Source of the DNA: Pantanalinema sp. GBBB05
GTDB lineage: Bacteria > Cyanobacteriota > Cyanobacteriia > Leptolyngbyales > Leptolyngbyaceae
Assembly (NCBI GenBank): GCA_016743235.1
Contig: VRZD01000012.1
Span: 1-64,000 of the forward strand
DNA: 64,000 bases
Direction of reading: 5' to 3'
Shown here piece after piece: positions 18,334-26,975 of this stretch (within the stretch, counting starts at the first letter, position 1; each line of letters begins with the position of its first letter). The notes beneath the pieces are model-generated. The model did not search any database, was not told the origin of the DNA, and saw only the letters and a list, made by a program, of their open reading frames with translations. The translations under genes were made by a program, and so were the position numbers.

Positions 18334-18978
18334 TCAGGGTTTATCGGACGTTGTCCATCCGCGCAATTGTTTATGGACACAAGCCAGATGCCACATATAG
18401 TCCGGTAACGGAAAGTGATCAGCCGCCAACGTTAAGTAGAACTGCGCCTGAGCCAACTCTCCCATCACCTCGTAATACAAGCCTAAGTATAAGTGGCTAT
18501 AGAACATACCCCGATCGGATTGCCTGCCCTCCGCTAACACCTCATCGAGATCACAGGCTCCCGCACAAAAGTCATACACACTTTGCATAAACGATCGTGG
18601 GTCTTGCCTAACCGGATAAGCTGTCCGGATTAAGCGATTCCGCGCTACATCGATTCCCTCTAGCCGAGCCATACAGAGGTAGAGCCAAATCGTTTCTTCT
18701 ATATCACACCCATTCACGGTGAGATCGCGCTCAAACTGCTGAATCGCCTCGGTCACGCGATCGGCATAGTAGAGCGATAGCCCACGCTGCCACAACGGAG
18801 TGAGGCTAGGATCCAGGCGTAGCGCCTGATCGAAGTCGCGTAAGGACTGCGAAATTTGAGCCAGCTTAAACTGCGCCATTCCGCGCTCAATATAGGCTTT
18901 CGGATTAGTTGGTTTCGCCCGCACCAACGCTTCACAGTAGTGCAATTCCTTCGCTAGGGATTGAACAGTCATCGCCAT
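18334..18978 (-). CDS. TPR-repeat protein
   Basis: A 214-residue soluble protein with tetratricopeptide repeats. Clear units are KAYIERGMAQFKLAQISQSLRDFDQALRLDP and the following LWQRGLSLYYADRVTEAIQQFERDL, and a final pair around LGLYYEVMGELAQAQFYLTLAAD. It resembles the NlpI-like cyanobacterial TPR proteins. It converges with the Mo_nitro_C gene (7-base gap). Likely a scaffold; the partner is unknown. Confidence 0.82.
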   Translation of the reverse strand: MAMTVQSLAKELHYCEALVRAKPTNPKAYIERGMAQFKLAQISQSLRDFDQALRLDPSLTPLWQRGLSLYYADRVTEAIQQFERDLTVNGCDIEETIWLYLCMARLEGIDVARNRLIRTAYPVRQDPRSFMQSVYDFCAGACDLDEVLAEGRQSDRGMFYSHLYLGLYYEVMGELAQAQFYLTLAADHFPLPDYMWHLACVHKQLRGWTTSDKP

Positions 18979-19063
18979 ACCAGTATGCTTGCATTGACAG
19001 ACATCCCACTATAGGCGATCGCTGATTTTCCGGAACCCCTGATTCCGACTCTGTTCCGACGAT

Positions 19064-20371
19064 TTAATATTCTTCTGCTAACGCCTCCGCTTTGGACTTG
19101 AGTTGCGCTGAAATTAACGGATTTTTGGGAGCCAGGAAAAATCCGATCAAGCTGGCGAATAGCACCGGGGTAAAGGGACTCGCTGAAGCCAACTTAGCCA
19201 ATAACAAGGTCGTACTGACCGGGGTGCGCGTCACCGTTGCATTCAGAGCCGCCATTGTACAGATCATCGCCAAGGCGGGATTCACCCCCGGAATCAACAG
19301 CGCAATCGCTTTGCCGACACAGGCTCCTGTGAAAAACAGCGGAATGATGAAGCCACCGCGCCAACCCCCCGTCACCGTTAAGGCGATCGCGGCAATTTTG
19401 GCACAAGCCAACGCCACTAAGGTCAGGACTGTCAGATCAGTGGTGATCACTTCATTCAGTTCTTCATGCCCAAAGTAGCGGGTGAGCGGCATTAGCCATG
19501 CCAACACTCCCAGACCCAATCCAGCTAACGCGGTTTGCCAATAAATCGGCAGCGCCAAGTGTTCAAACAGCCGATCGCAGGCACGAAACATGCCAATAAA
19601 TAGCCAACCAACCCCCGCCCCAATCATGCCGTAACCGATCGCCCAGAGAAAATCATCAATATTGTTAATCTGATATTGGGGAAAATGCCAGGTCGGAGCG
19701 ATGCCTAGGTGCGTAATCGCCGCAAACACTAAATAGCTGGCACAACTCGCCACGATCGCGGGCAGCAAGGCTTGATAATACTCCAACACATGCTGATGAT
19801 GCAGAATTTCCAGGGCAAACATTGCCCCTCCTAACGGTGCGCCAAACAAAGCGGTAAATCCCGCAGCCATACCCGCCAAACTCAGCGATCGTAAATCTTC
19901 TCCAGACAGTTTCAGGCGATCGGCGACCCAAGTGCCAAAGGAACCCGTAACCTGCACCAGTGGAGCTTCTGGTCCGGCACTGCCTCCTGCAGCAATACTG
20001 ATTAACGAACTCAACAGCATGGACGGATTACGCTTGGGTTCTAGCCGCCCGCCTCGAAAGTGAATGTTGTCCACAATTAAGGCAATTTCACCGGGATTGC
20101 CTAACACGTGAATTACAGAGCCAACTAAGAAGCCCGCGATCGGTAAGACAACTAATAGACTGGCTCCAGCGAACTCACGTAGTGTATGGGTGAGCACTTC
20201 CAGAACGCTCCAGTACAGCCCAGCAAATAAGCCGCAGACCGTACCGACCATCATCCAACACACGACCCAACGCGATAGAGTCAGAGGATTACGCCCAGCC
20301 AAGCTATTTAACCGCAAAATTTGAAATAATCGGAATAGACGAGGGGCGGGTGACGGTGGCTGATTAGACAC
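19064..20371 (-). CDS. ClC-family chloride channel/transporter
   Basis: Integral membrane ClC protein, 435 residues, with about 10-12 hydrophobic helices. The ion-binding signature is GSAGPEAPLVQ (130-140), in place of the classical GREGP; the position of the external gating Glu is Ala, with a Glu two residues later, as in a SycA-like bacterial subgroup. Also visible are GMAAGFTALFGAPLGGAMFALE and GWRGGFIIPLFFTGACVGKA near the C-terminus. No cytoplasmic CBS domain. Antiporter or channel activity cannot be decided. Confidence 0.9.
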   Translation of the reverse strand: MSNQPPSPAPRLFRLFQILRLNSLAGRNPLTLSRWVVCWMMVGTVCGLFAGLYWSVLEVLTHTLREFAGASLLVVLPIAGFLVGSVIHVLGNPGEIALIVDNIHFRGGRLEPKRNPSMLLSSLISIAAGGSAGPEAPLVQVTGSFGTWVADRLKLSGEDLRSLSLAGMAAGFTALFGAPLGGAMFALEILHHQHVLEYYQALLPAIVASCASYLVFAAITHLGIAPTWHFPQYQINNIDDFLWAIGYGMIGAGVGWLFIGMFRACDRLFEHLALPIYWQTALAGLGLGVLAWLMPLTRYFGHEELNEVITTDLTVLTLVALACAKIAAIALTVTGGWRGGFIIPLFFTGACVGKAIALLIPGVNPALAMICTMAALNATVTRTPVSTTLLLAKLASASPFTPVLFASLIGFFLAPKNPLISAQLKSKAEALAEEY

Positions 20372-20712
20372 AGGAGACTCCTAGCAAGCGCAGGTTCAAT
20401 GTTGCGATCGATCCTGATCACGAACAAATACTCAGTTGAGATGATGAGGATGGGGTTAACTTAATGCATCAGTTACTTTCAACTGTACAACTTGTAATTT
20501 TTCTCTTGGGAAGAAGCCAATTCAATTGGCTGTTCTGATGTAAAAGCAGGTCTTATCAGTGATTCAACTGAAGATTGCATGAAACTTACAGTTAGTCTCG
20601 TCCCTCAATCGGAATAGCAGTAGTTATGTCCATCATGCTGGCTGATCACATTTGTTGAGTTGAGCAGTGAGGATGTTTGGCAGTATTTAGAGCCAGGGAG
20701 TAGGCAAAACTG
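20372..20712. other. Divergent spacer, ClC to deacetylase-fold gene
   Basis: No gene seen. It contains, at 20490-20511, a close copy of the segment at 17537-17557 (ACTTGTAATT..CTCTTGGGA). Promoters for both flanking genes should lie here. Confidence 0.4.
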
Positions 20713-21648
20713 ATGTCATTGAAGTTTCCAATTATTTATTCAGACGAATTTCTTTTGCATGATACGGGCTACTATCATCCCGAAAAGCCAGAACGGTTAA
20801 CCGCCATCAAAGCCGCCTTACATGCTACGGCTTGGGCTGATCAGTTAGAGTGGCAGTCTCCCACCCCCGCCGATCAACGATCGGTAATCAATAATGTATT
20901 GCGCATCCACGCCTCCAAATACGTCCAGGGCATCCGGCATCTGGCTAATCGGGGAGGTGGCTATTTAGATGGTGACACTCCGGTTTCGCCGCGTAGTTAT
21001 GAAGTGGCATTACTGGCAGTGAGCGCCTGGTTAGATGGAGTCGATCGCGTCTTACAAACCAATTCTCCGGCGTTTGTGCTAGCTCGACCACCAGGACACC
21101 ATGCCCTGCGAGAAATTGGCATGGGATTTTGTATTTTCAATAATGCCGCGATCGCGGCTGACTATGCTTTACAACAACCTGGAATTGAGCGAGTTGGAAT
21201 TCTTGATTGGGATGTGCATCACGGTAATGGCACTCAGGCGATCGTGGAAAGTCATCCCCAAATTGCCTATTGTTCTCTGCATGAATCGCCGCAATATCCA
21301 GGGACAGGCAGAGCCACCGAACGGGGACACCATGAAAATGTTTTAAATGTGCCAATGAAATCTGGCAGCACGATCGCGGCATATGAACTGGCATTTGAAC
21401 AACAAGTCATGCCATTTCTAACGGCATTTCAACCCGATTTATTAATTGTGAGTGCTGGGTATGATGCCAATCAAGCTGACCCACTGTCCCACGTTTTATT
21501 ACAGCCCGAAGATTACGGGATTTTGACCAAATACTGTTTGCAAATTACGTCTCGGATTCTGTTTGGGTTAGAAGGTGGCTATGATTTACCCGCGATCGCA
21601 GAATCGGTTGTTGCTACCATTGAAAGTTGTTTAATTCATAGCTCTTAA
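20713..21648 (+). CDS. Histone deacetylase superfamily hydrolase
   Basis: Zinc-dependent deacetylase fold; bacterial members act on acetylated polyamines or acetyl-lysine, and the true substrate here is unknown. The 311 residues carry RPPGHHA (catalytic His pair), MGFCIFNNAAIAA, the zinc ligands in ILDWDVHHGNGTQ and the later DLLIVSAGYDAN, and a final GLEGGYDLPAIA. All expected catalytic positions appear intact. GGGAG precedes the ATG. Confidence 0.94.
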   Translation: MSLKFPIIYSDEFLLHDTGYYHPEKPERLTAIKAALHATAWADQLEWQSPTPADQRSVINNVLRIHASKYVQGIRHLANRGGGYLDGDTPVSPRSYEVALLAVSAWLDGVDRVLQTNSPAFVLARPPGHHALREIGMGFCIFNNAAIAADYALQQPGIERVGILDWDVHHGNGTQAIVESHPQIAYCSLHESPQYPGTGRATERGHHENVLNVPMKSGSTIAAYELAFEQQVMPFLTAFQPDLLIVSAGYDANQADPLSHVLLQPEDYGILTKYCLQITSRILFGLEGGYDLPAIAESVVATIESCLIHSS

Positions 21649-21994
21649 AACCAATAATTGATTGAAAGACAGCGGTGAAAGCCAGTTGGGATTGACTGGC
21701 TGTAGCATTTTAATGTCTGCTAAGAATCGCTATTTGGTGTTAACAGATGATCTAAAGTTAGGAGTTTACCTTCAGCGCCATGGTATAAATACAGTCAACT
21801 TCAATCACCTCCGGGTGTATGGTTGGTCATAAGTCTTGGTCTAGCGTTGCTTAGTTAACTACATCTGTAAAATATTAAGCAAAATATATTAAGTAAATCC
21901 GGTTGGTTCACTGAGAATTGGAGCTTCCATGTGATACTCGACTTTAAATGTCTTGCAAGGGCAAACCCTTGCTGCCAGTGAGGAGTATCAAGTT
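21649..21994. other. Spacer before the tandem SH3-type genes
   Basis: No gene apparent other than the hairpin at 21680-21711. The region is AT-rich near 21860-21900 and ends in the GAGGAG ribosome binding site of the next gene. Confidence 0.4.
21680..21711 (+). terminator. Probable terminator after the deacetylase-fold gene
   Basis: AGCCAGT (21680-21686) pairs with ACTGGCT (21695-21701), followed by a T-containing stretch (GTAGCATTTTAATG). Confidence 0.5.
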
Positions 21995-22588
21995 ATGGCA
22001 ACACCAATTTGGAGTCGATCGCTACAAGTTGTAGCAGGGCTGTCGATCGCGGTTACAGGAATTCACCCAACTATTGCAGCTCCCCCAGCGACTGAAACGA
22101 TGCAACTGGCTCAGTTAGTTGGGCAATGTCGTCAAACCAATCAATCAACGCCCGTTTATGAGACTCGTGGTGGCACCAATCCTAAACCGGTGGAAACGTT
22201 GGCGGCTAACACTAAAGTCACCCTGTCAGATAACGGCACGAGTGGTTTGATCGGCATTAGTAGCCCGATGAATGGGTTTATTCCCGCCTCCAATTTAAAA
22301 CTCTGTAGCGGTAGTAGTGGTACAGGTACAACTCCTCCGGTTGCTACAGGGAGTCGATGCCGACAGGTGGCTTTTCCTAAAGAAGGTTTAGTCATTCGTA
22401 AATCACCAACGATGAGTTCTGCCAAAGTTGGTGGTGTTGGTTATGGAGAGCGGCTGCAACTCACGGCTGATCCAGCTAATGTCAACCGGGGCGCGGATGG
22501 ACGCAATTGGGTAGAAATTTCTCAACCTGTAGCAGGCTGGGTCTCCAATGGCTATCCGGGACGGACTAACTTGACCACTTGCCGCTAG
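21995..22588 (+). CDS. Secreted SH3-type protein, copy 1
   Basis: A 197-residue exported protein. A signal peptide is visible (SRSLQVVAGLSIAVTGIHPTIAA). Two SH3-like (SH3b) modules follow: LVGQCRQTNQSTPVYETRG... and SRCRQVAFPKEGLVIRKSPTM..., joined by a Gly/Ser/Thr linker. Bacterial SH3 modules often bind cell-wall glycan or peptides. GAGGAG precedes the ATG at 21995. It is a tandem paralogue of the next gene. Confidence 0.82.
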   Translation: MATPIWSRSLQVVAGLSIAVTGIHPTIAAPPATETMQLAQLVGQCRQTNQSTPVYETRGGTNPKPVETLAANTKVTLSDNGTSGLIGISSPMNGFIPASNLKLCSGSSGTGTTPPVATGSRCRQVAFPKEGLVIRKSPTMSSAKVGGVGYGERLQLTADPANVNRGADGRNWVEISQPVAGWVSNGYPGRTNLTTCR

Positions 22589-22786
22589 TTGTCTGTCGAA
22601 TTAAATTTGACCAGTAACGGAATGCCATGAACTTAATATAGGGTGACCTTTGAGGATATTTGCTCTAGCAAATTTTTTTAGAGCCACCCTAAGCTGTTTT
22701 CCAGGAGTACATGGCATACTCAATGCAGAAAGGAATGTCAAAGTAGCTCTCAGACCTGCTTTTTAGAGTTCGTGAGGAGTGAAATT

Positions 22787-23350
22787 ATGAAAAATTGTGG
22801 CTTAAATCGCTCGATCAGTGTCGTCGCTGGAGCGGCGATCGCTACCGTATTGATCAGTGTTCCAGCCTTGGCACAAGATCTGGTTGGTCAATGTCGTCGT
22901 ACTAACCAACGGGTGGATGTTTACCCATCTAGAGGCGAGAACGTGCAACCCAGTGGTAGCCTACCCTCTGGAACCGTTGTGATCCTGTCAGATAATGGCT
23001 CTGGTGGATTAATTGGTATCAGTTCTCCAAGCACTGGGCTGGTGCAAGCCAGGTATCTGAATACCAACTGTGATACCAGTGGAAACAAACCGCCCGTAAC
23101 GGGTAGCAAATGCCGTCGCGTGATCTATCCCGATGAAGGGCTAGTAATTCGCTCTCAGCCAAATCGCTTCTCGAACAATTTGGGTGGAGTGGAGAAGAAT
23201 GGTAGAGTCGAACTAACCACCGATCCAGCCACTCGCAAAAAAGATGGCGAGGGTCGGGAATGGGTCGAAATTACTCAGCCGAAAGCCGGTTGGGTCTCAA
23301 ATGGTTATGGCGGATCGAACTATAGTAACCTCGGCATGTGTCCGCAATAG
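22787..23350 (+). CDS. Secreted SH3-type protein, copy 2
   Basis: A 187-residue paralogue of the preceding gene: signal peptide (SVVAGAAIATVLISVPALAQ), then LVGQCRRTNQRVDVYPSRGE and SKCRRVIYPDEGLVIRSQPN, each an SH3-like module. Shared phrases such as ILSDNG.GGLIGISSP show recent duplication. A GAGGAG site lies before the ATG at 22787. It is followed by a clear terminator. Confidence 0.82.
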   Translation: MKNCGLNRSISVVAGAAIATVLISVPALAQDLVGQCRRTNQRVDVYPSRGENVQPSGSLPSGTVVILSDNGSGGLIGISSPSTGLVQARYLNTNCDTSGNKPPVTGSKCRRVIYPDEGLVIRSQPNRFSNNLGGVEKNGRVELTTDPATRKKDGEGREWVEITQPKAGWVSNGYGGSNYSNLGMCPQ

Positions 23351-23394
23351 CTCGATCGCACACTGGATTTCGCATTAGCAATGTCTATATAGCC

Positions 23395-23423
23395 AAGGGT
23401 CGGTACTAACCAGACCCTTTTTT
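23395..23423 (+). terminator. Rho-independent-type terminator
   Basis: AAGGGTC (23395-23401) pairs with GACCCTT (23413-23419), followed by a T-run. It closes the SH3-type gene pair. Confidence 0.85.
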
Positions 23424-23504
23424 GTTGTTGATGAGGATGTCGGATCTATGATCGAGCTAGTTTTCAGCACCTAATATTCTGACCATACCCCTACCGCACG
23501 ATCG

Positions 23505-26500
23505 TTAATCAATCAGATCGCGGAGCGATTGTTCCTGCCGTTTGACGGCTGCCAGCAGTTGGGCGTTTTGTAATATCACTCCGGCTTGATTGTTAAAGAT
23601 TTGCATATATTTTTGATCACTATCATCAAAGCTGGTTTGAAAACACTGGGGAATCTCTTGCCCAAAGATGGGCTTGGCATCGGTTTCATCTCCCGGAGTA
23701 ATCTTATTGACCAATTGGGTGACGCCAATTAATTCCCCATCGGGATTTAATACTGGCGTACAGAGCAGGCTACAGGTACGATAGCCACTTTTTTCATCGG
23801 TATGACGGGCGGTGGCAGAATCAGGATGATCATACAAATCGAAGGGAATGTTGAGAGATTCTCCGGTAGCGGCGACCTGACCGGCATAGCCCTGTCCAAT
23901 GTTCACCCGCAGTTCTCGTAGCGTCCCATCCTCAAATGGAATTTTCGTCCATAATTCGTCGGTCAAATGATCCACTAGCCATAGGGTTGAACGATCGGCA
24001 TGCATCAACTCCTTCGCCGCTGCCATCACCCGTTGCAAAATATCTTCGGGTTCCAGGCTACTCTGACTCACCGATCGCGTCGCTGCCATTAACGCCGCTG
24101 CTACTCGCTGACCTCGGGCAGTTTTATGGTAGGAACAGAAGCTTTCTAGAATCATTTGAATTAAGGGAGCGCTAGCCGCAAACTGCTGCTGATCCTTTCC
24201 CGTAAATCCCCGTTGATCCACTTTGTCGGCTAGGGCGATATGAGGATCGGCAGCAGGCTTGAGTTTGTTGAGAAGCTGAATCACGGCAATCAATTGCCCA
24301 TGCTCGTTCAGCATCGGCATGGCTAGCATGGTGTAGGTACGGTAGTTGTTGCGTTTGTCTTGCAGTTTGGCGGTTTCCGATCGCGGATCGTCGTAAAAGT
24401 CGTAGGGAATATTGATTACCTGTTTGGTGCGAGCCACTTCACCGACGATGCCTTTATCCGCCGGGATGCGGATTTCCAGGGAGCGATCGCTGCCTTCAGC
24501 TTCTGCAATAATTGACCAGAGTTCATTGCGCTCCTCATCTAATAAAAAGATGGTGGTGCGATCGGCGCAGAGCGATTTGCCAATTTTTAAGGTGATCGAG
24601 CGCAGGGTAGTATCCAAAATATCGTCAAATCCCTGGTTATCCATCACCTGATTCAGCATGGATAGGGTCTGCATCACCACATTTTGGGGACTATTTTCGA
24701 CCTGGCGTTTGACGGCAGCGTATTGGTGAGCATTGTGTAGTGCTACTCCCACCTGAGCATTAAAAATCTGCATGTACTTCTGACTGTTGCGATCGAAGCT
24801 AGCTTGAAAACACTCCGGTGCTTTTGGCCAGTCGGCTGGATTGTAGTCAGGGAATTCGCCCTGGCGGCGTTTATTCACTAGTTGGGTGACACCCAGCAGT
24901 TCCCCATCCGGACTCCAAACGGGCATACAAAGCAGGCTACAGGTGCGATAGCCGGTTTTTTGGTCGGTGTTCTGCGCGGTTTCAGAGTCAGGATGCTCAT
25001 ACAGATCAAATGCAATATTTAACGGTTCACGGGTAGCGGCAACTTTGCCCGCAAAGCCCTGTCCGACCTGAACCCGGAGTTCCCGATCGGAACCATCTTC
25101 AAATACAATTCTGGTCCACAGTTCCTGGGTGTCATGGTCGAGTAGCCACAGCGTGGAGCGATCGGCGTTCATCAGTTTCTTGGCCGCTTCCATCACCCGT
25201 CCGATAATTTCCTCCGAATCAAGACTACTTTGAGACACCGATCGGGTAGCTTCTGCCAAAGCTTCTGAAGCTTGTAACCGTTGGGTCAACTTGTAGCAGT
25301 CCTGACACCTCAGTAAAATTCGTAGGATTGCAGGTACATATTCTTCGAGTTGCTGATGATTCGCTTCGGTAAACCCTTGGGGATTGATCCGATGAGCGAG
25401 AGGTTCACCTGGCGCGTAGACCCGGCGTAATTTATTGGCTAGCTGGACAACTGCGACGATCTTTTGCTGTTCGTTAACGAGGGGTAGCACCAGTTCGTTA
25501 TAGATCTGATAGTCCGTCTCGGAGTGGGCAGTTGGTAGGTCGGAACCGAATGAGCCATCGACAATCTTACGGATATTGGTCACCTGACCTTCATTGGTCT
25601 TGTTGGTGATGATCTGAATTTCTGGATAGCCGCCTCTGTCTCGGTGGGCAATGATCGACCAGATATCGTTCTTTTCGTCATCAATGAAAAATATGGTAGT
25701 GCGATCGACATGCAGCAGTTCTCCCATACGGACGGTGATTGAGCCGAGAATTTGGTAGAGGATATCGGCAAAATCCCGACCTTCCATGACATTCAGCATG
25801 GAAAGGAGCTTTTGTTCTTGGCTGACCACCAGTTGCATAAAGTCGGCTTGCAACTCTGCCAGTGATTTGATAATCCAGCTTTGATTAAACACAGCGGCAT
25901 AGATGCGGTTGTAGCAGGTGAGCTTGCCCGATCGCTTCACCACTAACCCAGTCAACCGTAGTTCCATTTGTTCTGGATTGTCGGTCGCGGGCACTTCGCT
26001 TTTGAGCAGAATCTGTTGATATAAATCCAATAAGCCGCGTCCGCGTTGCCCAATTCGCACCAGGCGATCGCGGATCGCCTTTAAATGAGGGGGTTCGTCA
26101 GTGGCTTCCCAGTTGACGATTAAGTGCGATCGCACCAGTTGTTCAACCCAGACGGCGGCTTTACCAGGGGGAATGCTCGTTTCGGAGGTAGCAATCAGCT
26201 TACAAATTTTCTGGGTCAAAAATGGCTGTCCTCCCGTCCAGTCTAAGACGGCATCTAGCACCGCCTCAGGGTTAGTGACGATCGGCGCTAAGCCCTCAAC
26301 CAGCGGCTGCACTTCCGAGCGCTGAAAGCCATTCAGTTCGATCGCCCGACCAATATTAAATGGAGTCCGGTTTTTGTCCTGAATCAGATCCGATGGAGTT
26401 GCTACTCCTAACAAAGCAAAGGTAAGGCGATCGTATTCATTACAGGCTCGAATGAAGGCAAAAAAATCTTCGGTGCGGAAATTCAGGCTGAGAACGCTAT

Positions 26501-26939
26501 CAATTTCGTCGATGAAAATGACAATTTTCTCGGGAACTGACTCCAGTAACACCTGTTCAATAAACTCACTGAGCCGTTGTACGGGAGGAAGATATTCGCG
26601 ATCTCGCAGCCAGGTTTTTAGATCCAGCTTCAAGTTAAAACTGGTGACGAGTCGGCGCATCAGCCCGGCGTACCATTGATCGGCAGTGATTTCCTGACTG
26701 CCAATTTTATTTAAGTCGATCGCCGCTCCAATCATGCCCTCCGCTTGCAAGTGGTGCATAGTCCGTACCCGGAGGCTGGTTTTACCCATTTGCCGTGAGT
26801 TCAGGACGTAGCAAAATTCCCCTGCTTTCAACCCTTCATAGAGATCGCGATCGGCCTGGCGCACCACATAACTAGGGGCATCAAGGGAGAGGTGTCCGCC
26901 AACTTTATAGGCATAGCTCGCAGAATGTGAAGTGACCAT
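23505..26939 (-). CDS. AAA-like ATPase fused to four GAF domains
   Basis: A 1144-residue soluble protein. Residues 1-350 are an AAA-like (AAA_35-type) P-loop module with Walker [11 protein letters not shown] (about 46-55) and Walker [11 protein letters not shown] (about 139-148). Then come four GAF domains in an A-B-A-B order: A-type copies start with LSMLN.V and contain DRTTIF, B-type copies contain [10 protein letters not shown] and ADRSTLWL. Each ends with an NK..F-like stretch resembling the NKFDE signature of cyclic-nucleotide GAFs, variably degenerate. The protein ends at [15 protein letters not shown], where relatives continue into a kinase or cyclase, so no output domain is attached. 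It follows the TIR-AAA gene by 36 bases. Confidence 0.88.
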   Translation of the reverse strand: MVTSHSASYAYKVGGHLSLDAPSYVVRQADRDLYEGLKAGEFCYVLNSRQMGKTSLRVRTMHHLQAEGMIGAAIDLNKIGSQEITADQWYAGLMRRLVTSFNLKLDLKTWLRDREYLPPVQRLSEFIEQVLLESVPEKIVIFIDEIDSVLSLNFRTEDFFAFIRACNEYDRLTFALLGVATPSDLIQDKNRTPFNIGRAIELNGFQRSEVQPLVEGLAPIVTNPEAVLDAVLDWTGGQPFLTQKICKLIATSETSIPPGKAAVWVEQLVRSHLIVNWEATDEPPHLKAIRDRLVRIGQRGRGLLDLYQQILLKSEVPATDNPEQMELRLTGLVVKRSGKLTCYNRIYAAVFNQSWIIKSLAELQADFMQLVVSQEQKLLSMLNVMEGRDFADILYQILGSITVRMGELLHVDRTTIFFIDDEKNDIWSIIAHRDRGGYPEIQIITNKTNEGQVTNIRKIVDGSFGSDLPTAHSETDYQIYNELVLPLVNEQQKIVAVVQLANKLRRVYAPGEPLAHRINPQGFTEANHQQLEEYVPAILRILLRCQDCYKLTQRLQASEALAEATRSVSQSSLDSEEIIGRVMEAAKKLMNADRSTLWLLDHDTQELWTRIVFEDGSDRELRVQVGQGFAGKVAATREPLNIAFDLYEHPDSETAQNTDQKTGYRTCSLLCMPVWSPDGELLGVTQLVNKRRQGEFPDYNPADWPKAPECFQASFDRNSQKYMQIFNAQVGVALHNAHQYAAVKRQVENSPQNVVMQTLSMLNQVMDNQGFDDILDTTLRSITLKIGKSLCADRTTIFLLDEERNELWSIIAEAEGSDRSLEIRIPADKGIVGEVARTKQVINIPYDFYDDPRSETAKLQDKRNNYRTYTMLAMPMLNEHGQLIAVIQLLNKLKPAADPHIALADKVDQRGFTGKDQQQFAASAPLIQMILESFCSYHKTARGQRVAAALMAATRSVSQSSLEPEDILQRVMAAAKELMHADRSTLWLVDHLTDELWTKIPFEDGTLRELRVNIGQGYAGQVAATGESLNIPFDLYDHPDSATARHTDEKSGYRTCSLLCTPVLNPDGELIGVTQLVNKITPGDETDAKPIFGQEIPQCFQTSFDDSDQKYMQIFNNQAGVILQNAQLLAAVKRQEQSLRDLID

Positions 26940-26950
26940 CGGGAACTCTT

Positions 26951-26972
26951 AGGGAAGGGGGGTAGATGGGGG
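26951..26972. repeat. G-rich tract between the two AAA genes
   Basis: The 36-base gap between the TIR-AAA and AAA-GAF genes contains AGGGAAGGGGGGTAGATGGG on +, resembling the dispersed G-rich repeat that occurs in several coding regions of the window. Confidence 0.5.
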
Positions 26973-26975
26973 CTG

